50,366 nt of DNA. Origin: JAABRU01 sp050180235 (GTDB lineage: Bacteria > Desulfobacterota > Desulfobacteria > Desulfobacterales > Desulfococcaceae). The notes beneath the pieces are model-generated. The model was not told the DNA's origin and ran no database searches. It saw only the letters and a program-made list of their open reading frames with translations. The position numbers were made by a program, and so were the translations under genes. Positions 34,198 through 42,571 of the stretch are shown here, in pieces. Where the stretch lies: assembly GCA_050180235.1 (NCBI GenBank), contig JBFXEJ010000036.1, forward strand, positions 1-50,366, read 5' to 3'. The stretch's first letter is position 1, and every line of letters begins with the position of its first letter.

Positions 34198-34905
34198 ATG
34201 AATGACGCATCTGCTTCCGAACCAAAGAAACATCTGTATCAGGAAATTGTTCAGAAAATAAAGGCGATGATTCTTTCAGGTGAACTTGCTGTGGGCGGCC
34301 GGCTGCCTGCGGAACGCAGGCTGTCTGAGATATTCGGGGTTTCCCGCAACTGCATCCGTCAGGCCATTCAGGCTTTGGTGGAAAAGCATATTCTGGAAAG
34401 CAGAAGAGGGGATGGCACATATGTATGTGCGGCAGATGAATCCGCTTTGGCAGAATCCTTTGTCCAGGCATTTCAGATCCGGAAGGAACTGCTTCACGAT
34501 ATTCTTGAATTCCGGATGATGATGGAGCCGCAGATTGTCCGTCTGGCAGCTCGGAACATCACACGGGAGGAACTGGATCGTCTGAAAATCATCCTTTGCG
34601 ATCAGCAGAGAAAACTGCTTGCAGGCATTACAGACGGAGAATCGGATGCTGCCTTTCACATGGAACTGGCACGGGCTTCGGGAAACAGAATCATGCTGAA
34701 AGTTTTTCAGACCATGAATACCATACTGAATGAAAGCCGTTCGGAAATTCTGCAAACCCCGGAAAGAAACCGGGCTTCGGTGGAAGGGCATCTGAACATC
34801 ATCAATGCCTTGGAAAACCGGGATCCGGATGTTGCTGAGTCTGCAATGAAGACACATCTGACCGCTGTGGAGGATTTTATTTTTGCCGCCGACAAAAACC
34901 GCTGA
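34198..34905 (+). CDS. GntR-family transcriptional regulator, FadR/FCD subfamily
   Basis: 235 residues. The winged helix-turn-helix (residues ~8-75) has ILSGELAVGGRLPAERRLSE and VSRNCIRQAIQAL. The all-helical FCD ligand domain (~90-225) has FRMMMEPQIVRLAA, HMELARASGN and EGHLNIINALE with the metal/ligand-binding His residues. Such regulators respond to organic acids, often lactate, pyruvate or acyl-CoA. The ATG at 34198 has AAGGAAGG just upstream; a GTG two codons earlier is less likely. Downstream is a TauE/SafE permease, but a repeat nest intervenes. Confidence 0.9.
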   Translation: MNDASASEPKKHLYQEIVQKIKAMILSGELAVGGRLPAERRLSEIFGVSRNCIRQAIQALVEKHILESRRGDGTYVCAADESALAESFVQAFQIRKELLHDILEFRMMMEPQIVRLAARNITREELDRLKIILCDQQRKLLAGITDGESDAAFHMELARASGNRIMLKVFQTMNTILNESRSEILQTPERNRASVEGHLNIINALENRDPDVAESAMKTHLTAVEDFIFAADKNR

Positions 34906-34916
34906 GATGATGTATA

Positions 34917-35151
34917 ATACCGATTCTTCATTGATTTTTTCAGAAAATCCCCTCCTTAGAGGGGCATGGTTTTGTTCCATAACTGATGTTACGCCGGATC
35001 GTCATACCGGAGAAAGCCGGTATCCGGAACCATCTGAAAATACCGGATTCCTGCTTTCGCCGGAATGACGGGAAATACAGCAGTCTGCCGGATTCTGAAG
35101 GATTGGCGTAACATCAGTTCCATAAGTATATTTTCAATGGCGATTTGGTAT
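34917..35151. repeat. ATACCAAT-family element carrying a nested insertion
   Basis: The left half (34917-34981) and right half (35119-35151) together match the uninterrupted element at 7960-8050. The 137 bp ACTGATGTTACGCC element (34982-35118) is inserted between them, with TCCATA on both sides. Confidence 0.9.
34982..35118. repeat. 137 bp ACTGATGTTACGCC element with TCCATA duplication
   Basis: Perfect 14 bp ends: ACTGATGTTACGCC and GGCGTAACATCAGT. TCCATA flanks both sides (34976-34981 and 35119-35124). The interior holds CCGGAATGACGG hairpins. The length is identical to the copy at 8579-8715. Confidence 0.9.
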
Positions 35152-35233
35152 AAGCAGGTATTTTTTTTCAGTTTCCCGGCTGAGAACAGTTCATGCGGTT
35201 ATGCAGGATGACGTTTTACTGATCCGGCTGTAA

Positions 35234-35268
35234 TCATTCAACATTAACCATTAAGCATTTACCATTGG
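35234..35268. repeat. Heptamer repeat, ATTCAACATTAACC type
   Basis: Five degenerate seven-base units (CATTCAA, CATTAAC, CATTAAG, CATTTAC, CATTGGG) immediately before the TauE/SafE ribosome site. Same type as 191-288. Confidence 0.7.
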
Positions 35269-35278
35269 GGAGAACGGA

Positions 35279-36076
35279 ATGTATTCAGTTTTACTGCTTT
35301 ATCTTGCACTGGGCGCGGTGGCCGGAATTCTGGCCGGGCTGCTGGGCATCGGCGGCGGGCTGGTGATTGTTCCCATGCTGGTATTTTCCATGACATGGCA
35401 GGGAATTCCCCATGAGAGCCTCATGCACCTGGCTTTGGGTACTTCTATGGCCAGCATTATTTTCACATCCGTATCCAGTTTCATGGCCCATCACAAACGC
35501 GGCGCGGTGCAGTGGCTGGTGGTGCGGCGGATTGTTCTGGGCATTCTCACCGGCACTTTTTTGGGAACCTTCATCGCTGCAAGCCTTTCCACCAATTTTC
35601 TCAAGGGATTTTTTGTGGTTTTTCTCTATTATGTGGCCGTCCAGATGCTATTGGACAAAAAACCCAAAGCTTCAAGGGAAATTCCCGGAAATACCGGCAT
35701 GTTTGCTGTGGGAAATGTCATTGGAATTGTGTCCAGTCTGGTGGGAATTGGCGGAGGAACCCTGTCTGTGCCTTTCATGATATGGTGCAATATAGCCGTG
35801 CATCAGGCCATCGGCACTTCTGCTGCTATCGGTTTTCCCATCGCGATTGCCGGAACCCTGGGTTATATTTACAATGGATGGAACGCGACCGGTCTGCCAC
35901 AATATTCATTTGGTTATATCTATCTTCCCGCGCTGGCCGGGATTGTCTGCGCAAGTGTGCTTACTGCCCCGCTGGGTGTGCGTCTGGCTCACAGTCTGCC
36001 GGTTGCCCGTCTGAAACGGGTATTTGCCATACTGCTTCTGCTGGTGGGAACCAGGATGCTTTACAGTCTGATCTGA
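35279..36076 (+). CDS. TauE/SafE-family anion permease
   Basis: 265 residues with about eight hydrophobic segments. The paired family motifs are GAVAGILAGLLGIGGGLVIV (residues ~11-30) and VSSLVGIGGGTLSVP (~150-165), one per inverted half. Family members move sulfite, sulfonates or other small organosulfur anions across the inner membrane. GGGGAGAACGG precedes the ATG. It is isolated on the plus strand, ahead of a minus-strand sulfur/selenium gene group; substrate unknown. Confidence 0.9.
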   Translation: MYSVLLLYLALGAVAGILAGLLGIGGGLVIVPMLVFSMTWQGIPHESLMHLALGTSMASIIFTSVSSFMAHHKRGAVQWLVVRRIVLGILTGTFLGTFIAASLSTNFLKGFFVVFLYYVAVQMLLDKKPKASREIPGNTGMFAVGNVIGIVSSLVGIGGGTLSVPFMIWCNIAVHQAIGTSAAIGFPIAIAGTLGYIYNGWNATGLPQYSFGYIYLPALAGIVCASVLTAPLGVRLAHSLPVARLKRVFAILLLLVGTRMLYSLI

Positions 36077-36103
36077 TGCTGATTCGCTTTCAAAACACAG
36101 TAA

Positions 36104-36213
36104 CTTAATGTGATTTATTAAAATAAATATACCATCACAGTTCACAGGCACAATGCAAAAGCTGGAAGCTTTTGATACTTTGGCGGTATATTCTTTTCCG
36201 GAAATCACCTTAA
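36104..36213. repeat. GGTGATTTC-family element, copy 5
   Basis: The left end is TTAATGTGATTTATT (one change) and the right end GGAAATCACCTTAA. Core GCAAAAGCTGGAAGCTTTTG. It fills the gap between two convergent genes. Confidence 0.85.
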
Positions 36214-36235
36214 AAGCTGTTGTTTGAAAGACAAC

Positions 36236-37099
36236 TTATAATCCGGATTGGAGCACTGCGGAAAAGGCATGGGGAATTTTTGCAATGATGTCTGTAACGC
36301 AGGACGCGGGACTGGGACAGGCAAGAGAACCGGCCAAGCGGTTGATTCGTGCTGCAATCCCTGCTGATTCTGCAATATCCATGCCGGATGCAATCAGGGC
36401 TGAAACAATACCGGTCAGGGTGTCTCCGGTGCCGCCAATGGCTTCCAAAGCCTCTGTCTGAGGCGAATCAATGATTTCAAGAATTCTGCCTGCCTGAACA
36501 ACATAATCCTTCTGACCTTTCACCAGCATATATTTTGCGGCATTGTCATGGCGGTACGCGCGGGCAATGAGTTCCGGAGCCTGATTTTCCTCATGCAGAA
36601 TAAAACCTCTGGTATAAAAGGGATGGGGCGCGGCCTCATCTGCAAGAAAGGCCAGTTCCCCCACATCAGGCGTGAAAAGATCATATGCGCCTGCCTGACC
36701 GCTCATCTTGGCCGCATACATGAAACCAGCGTCTGCAATCAGCACCGGTTTTTCCGGCATTTTCTGAATGGCAAACAAAACCCGGTTATGCCAGTCCGCA
36801 TCCGGCTGCAGATAATGGAAAACAAGGGTATGCAGTTTAAAATTATGGATATTTTTTTCCAGATACGCGTAAAGTTCCCGGCTTCCCTGTCCCAGTCCTG
36901 TATCTCCGACCAGAAAGGCAAAGGGCAGTTCAGTATTCAGCATTTCACAGGTTTTCACTGCCGCCGCCGCGAGAGCTGGCGTTCCCCGGTTGATGGGTAC
37001 AAGATAATCACGGATACAAAGCTGATTGCCGGTAACAGACACCGGGCCCCAGACCAGGGGAAAATCTCTGTCCGGAACGGTTCCTGCAATGCCTAACAT
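36236..37099 (-). CDS. Ribokinase-fold NAD(P)HX dehydratase-like (carbohydrate kinase family) protein
   Basis: 287 residues, Carb_kinase (YjeF C-terminal) fold without the epimerase half. Seen: LIADAGFMYAAKMSGQ, LFTPDVGELAFLADE (family-typical TPxxxE), MLVKGQKDYV and the anion-hole motif GGTGDTLTGIVSALI with catalytic Asp. Stand-alone dehydratases repair hydrated NAD(P)H. Here the gene overlaps the DUF3343 gene by seven bases (ATGTTAG), so a role in that sulfur/selenium cluster is possible. Three Cys in the tail region (LACPSPASCV) are unusual for the family. Confidence 0.75.
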   Translation of the reverse strand: MLGIAGTVPDRDFPLVWGPVSVTGNQLCIRDYLVPINRGTPALAAAAVKTCEMLNTELPFAFLVGDTGLGQGSRELYAYLEKNIHNFKLHTLVFHYLQPDADWHNRVLFAIQKMPEKPVLIADAGFMYAAKMSGQAGAYDLFTPDVGELAFLADEAAPHPFYTRGFILHEENQAPELIARAYRHDNAAKYMLVKGQKDYVVQAGRILEIIDSPQTEALEAIGGTGDTLTGIVSALIASGMDIAESAGIAARINRLAGSLACPSPASCVTDIIAKIPHAFSAVLQSGL

Positions 37100-37641
37100 T
37101 GGCGTTTCATCTCCTCATAGGCCAGTTGCAGCGCATAACCGCAAAGCGTATGCCCAATATCCGCAGGCGCGGGCGTGTCAGACAGTTTTTTTCCCACCAT
37201 CTGCGATGCAAGATACGGCACATCCGGACATCCGCCTCCGGATATGTTGACAATCATGCCTGTCTGCTTTTCCACTGTGAGTTTCATGTTCGCAGCCCGC
37301 ACCATCAGCCAGTCCCCAAAGTCTTTGACCTGAAAAATATTCACGGGTTCCAGCAAAGGACTGGAGACCGGAACCATCTGCAAAGGCCGGTTTCCTGAAT
37401 CTTCCAGTTTTTTAAGGATATGCAGGGATTCCATGAGCGGAATTTCAATCACCAGATCACAGCCGGTACGGATTTCCGGCGGGGGGCCCATAACCCGGAT
37501 ATGCCAGCCCTGATTTTTGAGAAGTTTCTCCGCGCGGATGACTTCCGTGGTGTTTTCAAACACCAGAAAACCCCTGCCCTGTTCCAAAGGAGCAGGGGAA
37601 GGGGTTTTCTGTCTGAACAAATTCAAAAAAGAAAAATTCAT
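37093..37641 (-). CDS. DUF3343 (putative Se/S carrier)-containing protein
   Basis: 182 residues. Residues ~24-90 (FLVFENTTEVIRAEKLLKNQ, then GPPPEIRTGCDLVIEI with its conserved Cys) match DUF3343, a small family often annotated as a putative selenium/sulfur carrier and found near selD/yedE genes. The ~90-residue C-terminal extension, with NISGGGCPDVPYLA and a terminal Cys, is not part of DUF3343 and I do not recognise it. It is coupled to the dehydratase-like gene downstream. Upstream the tusA-yedE pair lies 270 bp away behind repeats. Confidence 0.75.
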   Translation of the reverse strand: MNFSFLNLFRQKTPSPAPLEQGRGFLVFENTTEVIRAEKLLKNQGWHIRVMGPPPEIRTGCDLVIEIPLMESLHILKKLEDSGNRPLQMVPVSSPLLEPVNIFQVKDFGDWLMVRAANMKLTVEKQTGMIVNISGGGCPDVPYLASQMVGKKLSDTPAPADIGHTLCGYALQLAYEEMKRQC

Positions 37642-37699
37642 GCTGATTTCAATTTTTTATGTGGGTAAAAATCAAACCGGCTGTCAGCCCTGTTTTTAT

Positions 37700-37910
37700 A
37701 ACGATTCGCTTCCGGAGGAGTGCAAAAATTAAGCGGAGCGGTTTTTTGCACATCCTCAACAGCGGAAAAACTGACGGTATTGCATCAAATCAATGGAGAA
37801 TTGGTATTACTCAGAAGATTTGATGGTAAAGCCACGAATTGCACGAATGACACGAATTACGGTTTGTGCATTCGTGCATTTTCGTGTGTTTCGCGGTTTA
37901 AAAGCAATTG
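37700..37910. repeat. Repeats splitting the DUF3343 and tusA genes
   Basis: 37715-37808 is a reversed part of the 8309-8452 element (GAGTGCAAAAATTAAGCGG to CAATGGAGAATTGGTAT). From 37830 to 37905 lie CACGAATTGCACGAATGACA and its complementary ATTCGTGCATTTTCGTG, a second inverted pair. Confidence 0.75.
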
Positions 37911-37914
37911 GAAA

Positions 37915-38133
37915 TCAGGTTTTTGTGAGTGTCAGATGAAATTCCTGATTCTGTTCCTGCACTTTGCTGACAGTCCAGCCTTTGCTTTCCGCAGCCCGGC
38001 TTACATTTTCCCTTGATGCCTGTGTATCTGTCATCACCAGGATTTCGCCTTTTTCCATTTTTTTGAACATGTCCATGACCATCAGCACAGGCTGGGGACA
38101 GGAAAGACCTCTTGCATCCACAATCTCTTTCAC
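37915..38133 (-). CDS. TusA/YedF-family sulfur carrier protein
   Basis: 72 residues. VDARGLSCPQPVLMVMD is the TusA signature, with carrier Cys12 in the CPxP motif. It carries persulfide sulfur, or perhaps selenium, between enzymes in the cytosol. The start is GTG at 38133 with AAAGGAG upstream, and it overlaps the yedE stop (GTGA), so the two are co-translated. YedE-TusA fusions and pairs are widespread; many are annotated for selenium metabolism. Confidence 0.92.
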   Translation of the reverse strand: MKEIVDARGLSCPQPVLMVMDMFKKMEKGEILVMTDTQASRENVSRAAESKGWTVSKVQEQNQEFHLTLTKT

Positions 38134-39218
38134 CGTGTTTCTCCTTTCCGCATGAAAAAACCGATAAACAGGCATACCGCAAATCCCACAATGACTGCGG
38201 CTGTTCCATAGGGGCCAATGCCTTTGGGGGAGCTTGCCAGCCCGAAATTGTGGGAAAATGCGGCTCCGACAATCATTCCCATAACAAAAAGTGCAGCGTC
38301 CCCGTCTCCTTCTCCGGACAGGAACAACTGCCGCCCCGGACATCCGCCTGCCAGGGCAAAGGCAAGACCTGCAAGTGCCATGCCAGCGAAATTCCACACA
38401 AACTGAGTATGGGCCACAGGCTGTCCCTCAAATCCGGGCTTGAACTGTCCCAGAATCAGATTGGTGATCAAAGCTGTCGCCACCAAAGAAATCACACCCA
38501 TGAAAAGATGGATCTGCCGGAACAGAATCAGATCCCGGAACGCTCCCATAGTGCAGAAACGGCTGCGCTGTGCGACAAAGCCGATCAGCATTCCGATAAT
38601 CAGGGAAAGGAACAGGGGCGCATGTCCGGCTCCGGGGCCGCTGACACTGTAAAACAGAATGCCGGATTTTGGCTGCCCGGACTCCTGCGGAAAGAGGAGC
38701 ATGAGTATGAGAAAACCCAGCATCATCAATGGCAGAAGAAAGCCGGATGCTGTATGGGAAGTGACTGTGCGCCCCAGATTGTAACCGTTTCTGAAAAACA
38801 GCGTGCCAATCCAAATGCCGCATACCAGTCCCAGAATTCCGGCAATGGCATTGAAATCCCCGCCGCTGAGACGCAGCATGGCGCGCCAGGGACATCCCAG
38901 AAATACGAGTGCGCCAATCATGGCAAACATGCCCAGCAAAAACCGGACAATGGGAGCGGAACCGCCTCTGGCCCTGAATTCCTTAAATAAAAGTGCGGCA
39001 ATCAGGGAACCGAAAACAAATCCGATGATTTCCGGGCGCATATACTGCACCACTTCTGCCCGGTGCAGACCCGTTGCGCCCGCAATATCCCGTTCAAAAC
39101 AGGCCACGCAGATTCCCATGTTTCCGGGATTGCCCAGTTTCTGCAAAAGTGCGGCCAGTATGCCGATGCCCCCGCCCACAGCAATAATTCCCCATTTTGT
39201 TGCAAAAAAATTTTTCAT
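38130..39218 (-). CDS. yedE: YedE/YeeE-family transporter (putative selenium or thiosulfate uptake)
   Basis: 362 residues with ten or so hydrophobic segments. It contains repeated Cys-bearing family motifs: GNMGICVACFERDIAG, FLGCPWRAMLRLSGGD, RSRFCTMGAFRDLILF and FALAGGCPGRQLFLSGEGD. These match YedE/YeeE, where membrane Cys relay thiosulfate sulfur; the YedE branch beside TusA is often tied to selenium. Inner membrane. It heads the yedE-tusA pair; AAAGGAG lies ~12 bases before the ATG. Confidence 0.9.
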   Translation of the reverse strand: MKNFFATKWGIIAVGGGIGILAALLQKLGNPGNMGICVACFERDIAGATGLHRAEVVQYMRPEIIGFVFGSLIAALLFKEFRARGGSAPIVRFLLGMFAMIGALVFLGCPWRAMLRLSGGDFNAIAGILGLVCGIWIGTLFFRNGYNLGRTVTSHTASGFLLPLMMLGFLILMLLFPQESGQPKSGILFYSVSGPGAGHAPLFLSLIIGMLIGFVAQRSRFCTMGAFRDLILFRQIHLFMGVISLVATALITNLILGQFKPGFEGQPVAHTQFVWNFAGMALAGLAFALAGGCPGRQLFLSGEGDGDAALFVMGMIVGAAFSHNFGLASSPKGIGPYGTAAVIVGFAVCLFIGFFMRKGETR

Positions 39219-39585
39219 CCTGAATGCAAAGCTCCTTTGGGTTCATAAAAATTCAGGACGCCTTATAGATTGAGAAAGGCAAATCTGTCAAATTGATAAA
39301 ATCTATAAAAAAGGGGAGAAGTATTGAAAAAATCTGCGGATGGGAATTTGGCAGCGGGTCAAACCGTCTGCTCTTAAAAATACCGCCTGAATTTTGGAAA
39401 GAAAAAACTCTGCGTCATTCTGCGGTTTAAAAAAACAGACTGGCAGACGGTTTGTCCCGCCATCGGGAATTTTTATGCGGATGAAACTGCGGGGATGTTT
39501 TTTCAGACAGAACAGGCATTCCAAACTGAAAGTTTGGGAAACAGCAAACGTTCAGTTTGGACTCCGTATATTTTCAGACAGTAGC
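39219..39585. other. 367 bp gap with short inverted repeats
   Basis: No gene. It contains the 107 bp element at 39354-39460 and, at 39520-39565, the AAACTGAAAGTTTGG repeat pair. It lies between the yedE start and the stop of the acetate-CoA ligase gene on the same strand. Confidence 0.7.
39354..39460. repeat. 107 bp GCGGGWCAAACCGTCTGC element
   Basis: The left end is GCGGGTCAAACCGTCTGC. The right end, read from the other strand, is GCGGGACAAACCGTCTGC; 17 of 18 bases match. The interior contains AAAAAACTCTGCGTCATTCTG, a tract also found in the 42416-42498 element. No coding capacity. Confidence 0.8.
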
Positions 39586-41673
39586 TTATCTAACGATAAT
39601 CACCGTGGCATCCACAGCCACGGGTTTGCCTTTGGTGACAATAAGCGGATTTATGTCAATTTCACTGATTTGGGGAAAGGCCAGCCCCAGCCGTCCCAGA
39701 TTGACCAGAACTTGCGCGATGGCATTCCGATCCGCTGGTTCCGCTCCCCGGAAACCATCAAGCATCTGACGGGATTTCAGTCTGCCAATCAGTTCCAGAG
39801 CTTCATCATGGGTAATGGGAGCTGAGGCAAAGACCACATCTTTGAGAACTTCGGCCATGATTCCGCCCAGTCCGAACATGACGCAGGGGCCAAACTGGGG
39901 ATCGTGCATCAGTCCCGCAATTAGTTCCACTCCGCCATCCACCTGTTTCTGAAGCAGAATCTTTCCTGTATCCCCAACTTTCTCCCCCAGGGATTTGAAA
40001 TGCTTTTTCACACCTGCCTCTGTGCTGATCCACAGCCGCACCAGACCGGATTCGGTTTTATGCACCTGACCCGGAACCAGTCCCTTCATCACCAGCGGCC
40101 CGCGCATTTCCGAAAGCAGGTTCACGGCTTCTTCAGGACTTGTCACGATCTCTTCTCTCACTGTGGGAATACCGCATCCGTTCAGAATCTGCTTGGACAG
40201 GTATTCATCCAGCACACCGCTTTCTCTGACCAGCAGATCATTTGCAGTGTCAGACAGGGAAAAGGAATCTGAAATCACTTCTTTGGCAAGTCCGGAGTCC
40301 ATCATGCGTTTGCGCGCGAAAACCGCATTCATGCACTCCACAGCCCTGCCGATTTCCCGGAAGATGGGAATGCCCATTTCCCTTGTTTTTGACTGAAATT
40401 CTGTTACCTCACTGCTTTTGCCGATAACCCAGCAGAAAACTGGTTTGCCCGCAATACGGGCTTCTGATGCCAGATTGGAAAGATCAAAATTAAGAGCAAA
40501 TCCGCCCACAAAGATATGGAGAAAAATGGCATCCACGCCCGGATCTGCGCAGGCCGCATGGAACGCAGTTCCATAAGCCTTTTCCGCTCCATGCTGTTCC
40601 ACAGCAGGCCAGATGTCAATGGGATTTGAGGGTTTCATCCATTCCGGAAACACTGTTTTCATGGCAGTCACAGATTTTTCCGAAAGTTCAGCAAGTTCCA
40701 GTCCGCATTCATGAATAAAATCCGCTGATACAATTCCTGCGCCTCCGCTGTAGGTCAGTATCGCTACCCGTCCCCTGCCTGAACCTTCCACATGAGGATA
40801 GAGTGCCAGAGTTCTGCACAAATCCGTCATCTGATCAAAGTCTTTGGCTTCTGTGACACCCGCCTGGATTAGAGCACCGCTGACAACGGCCTTATCACCT
40901 GCCATGCTCGCGGTGTGACTCATGGCAGCGGCCGCGCCTTTGGGACTTTTGCCGCCTTTGAGAACCACGATGGGTTTGCGGGAGGATCGGCAGATTTCCA
41001 TAAAACGTCTGCCGTCAGGAATGGCCTCCAGATACAGACCGATGGCATCGGTTTCCATATCTTTGATCAGGTATTCCAGCAGTTCGCATTCATCCACATC
41101 CACTTTGTTCCCAACCGAGCAGACCTTGCTGATGCCCATAGTTCCGTGGCTCATGCGGTCAATGAGAAACGCGCCGGACAGCATACCGCTCTGCACGATA
41201 AGAGAGACATTGCCGGAAAAAAAGTTTTCCCAGATGGTGGGTGATACAAAGGAAAAAACATAGCGGCTGACAGCGTCTACCAGCCCCATGCAGTTGGGCC
41301 CCCAGAGCCTTATGCCGCGTTCCTGTGCAATACGTCTGAGTTCTTCCTGCATGGCCCGGCCTTCGGCTCCGCTTTCGGCAAATCCGCCGGATTCGATCAT
41401 CACGCCCCGGATGCCGCGTGCAGCACAGTCCCGGATGATCTGCGGAACAAGTTTGCCCGGCACAAACACAATGGCAAGATCCACCGGATCCGGAACCTGC
41501 GCGACCGAGGGATAGCATTTCACGCCCTCAATTTCCGGATAACGGGGATTGACCGGGTAAATACCGCCTTTGTATCCGGTGACAAGATTTTTAAGTATGG
41601 CATAACCGCCTTTTTTGGGGTTTGCCGTGGCCCCGATCAGGGCGATTCCTTTGGGATGAAAAAAGAAGTTCAT
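39586..41673 (-). CDS. ADP-forming acetate (acyl)-CoA ligase, fused alpha-beta
   Basis: 695 residues in the alpha-beta single-chain order. CoA-binding Rossmann domain (~1-130, GIALIGATANPKKGGYAIL), succinyl-CoA-ligase-like domains with the phosphohistidine His253 (MSHTASMAGD), and C-terminal ATP-grasp domain (~475-695, PLVMKGLVPGQVHKTESGLV). It makes ATP from acyl-CoA, ADP and phosphate, a substrate-level step used by anaerobes and by archaea. The ATG at 41673 has AAAGGAAAA upstream; the longer upstream frame has no support. It could drain acetyl- or branched acyl-CoA from the operon at 287-5236 (inference). Confidence 0.9.
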   Translation of the reverse strand: MNFFFHPKGIALIGATANPKKGGYAILKNLVTGYKGGIYPVNPRYPEIEGVKCYPSVAQVPDPVDLAIVFVPGKLVPQIIRDCAARGIRGVMIESGGFAESGAEGRAMQEELRRIAQERGIRLWGPNCMGLVDAVSRYVFSFVSPTIWENFFSGNVSLIVQSGMLSGAFLIDRMSHGTMGISKVCSVGNKVDVDECELLEYLIKDMETDAIGLYLEAIPDGRRFMEICRSSRKPIVVLKGGKSPKGAAAAMSHTASMAGDKAVVSGALIQAGVTEAKDFDQMTDLCRTLALYPHVEGSGRGRVAILTYSGGAGIVSADFIHECGLELAELSEKSVTAMKTVFPEWMKPSNPIDIWPAVEQHGAEKAYGTAFHAACADPGVDAIFLHIFVGGFALNFDLSNLASEARIAGKPVFCWVIGKSSEVTEFQSKTREMGIPIFREIGRAVECMNAVFARKRMMDSGLAKEVISDSFSLSDTANDLLVRESGVLDEYLSKQILNGCGIPTVREEIVTSPEEAVNLLSEMRGPLVMKGLVPGQVHKTESGLVRLWISTEAGVKKHFKSLGEKVGDTGKILLQKQVDGGVELIAGLMHDPQFGPCVMFGLGGIMAEVLKDVVFASAPITHDEALELIGRLKSRQMLDGFRGAEPADRNAIAQVLVNLGRLGLAFPQISEIDINPLIVTKGKPVAVDATVIIVR

Positions 41674-42361
41674 GAGATTTTTTCCTTTAAAAAAGCAAAT
41701 TTTTTTCTTTGAGCCAGTTTCAAAATCCACCGGAACCCGTTACACTGGCGTAAGTCTGTGTACATTAAAGGCCGAAGATACCGGATTCCGGCCTGTGCCG
41801 GAATGACGCTGACTCCATCAGATCAAAAGACTTTGGGCAATTAATAACTGCTGTTACGCAAACTTTTTAAAATCCGGCAGGTTACTTGTGTCCGCAGCCA
41901 TTCCGGATAAAGCCGGAATCCGGTAATTCAGACATGTTCCTGATACCGGCTTTCGCCGGCATGACGATGCTGCGTAATATCGGTTAATAAAATAATGCAC
42001 CTGTTTTCATGTGTCATCCATAATCAGAAAATCTTTGAAAAGCAAATTTTTTTGCGCTTCCGGTTTTCTGTTTCCCGGGAACTGATGAATCTTTTTAAAA
42101 TTCAGCATATTACTGTATCTCCGTCATTCCTGCTAAATCTGAAATTCTGTATTTTCAGATTGTTATGGATTCCAGCTTTTGCCGGAGTAACAGGATTTAT
42201 GATTTTTTGCTGGATCATCAAAATTTTTTTCCGGGACTTTATTGAAGCGGGAAGAGAATTCGTAAAAAGCAGAAAAAAACCTGCTTTTGCCAGATTATAA
42301 AGTGAAGTCCGGGCAGAGGGATTTTTTTGCACTAAGGGTTTGCATCAAAATAAAATCTTAT

Positions 42362-42394
42362 AAACCCTGAGGGTTTTGAAAACCCTCAGGGTTT
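42362..42394. terminator. Perfect 16 bp palindrome, terminator-like
   Basis: AAACCCTGAGGGTTTT pairs perfectly with its complement around a central G, followed by TTTC on the plus strand. A twin at 42534-42566 differs by one compensating base pair. Confidence 0.55.
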
Positions 42395-42415
42395 TTCGGA
42401 CAGAAAATTGGGCTG

Positions 42416-42498
42416 TGGATCAAAACGTTTGATCTCCCTTATCCCTCAGAGTCACACAGAAAAAAACTCTGCGTCACTCTGTCAAACGATTTGATCCA
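42416..42498. repeat. 83 bp TGGATCAAAWCGTTTGA element
   Basis: The left end is TGGATCAAAACGTTTGA and the right end on the other strand TGGATCAAATCGTTTGA; one mismatch. Interior AAAACTCTGCGTCACTCTG is shared with 39354-39460. It lies exactly between the two palindromes. Confidence 0.75.
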
Positions 42499-42533
42499 CT
42501 GCCGAAAATTGCACAGGTTATTTTCCTGTCCGG

Positions 42534-42566
42534 AAACCCTAAGGGTTTTGAAAACCCTTAGGGTTT
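42534..42566. terminator. Second perfect 16 bp palindrome
   Basis: AAACCCTAAGGGTTTT around a central G with its exact complement. Compared with 42362-42394 a G:C pair in the stem is changed to A:T on both arms. The 191 bp element begins five bases after it. Confidence 0.55.
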
Positions 42567-42571
42567 ATAAC

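Larger units (their letters stand above)
41674..42566. other. Non-coding repeat-rich region
   Basis: No gene seen. 41745-41990 holds decayed CCGGAATGACG-type elements (GGCGTAAG to GCGTAATATCGGTTAATA). 42000-42300 has degraded repeat sequence. Two large palindromes lie at 42362-42394 and 42534-42566, with the 83 bp element between them. Confidence 0.7.
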
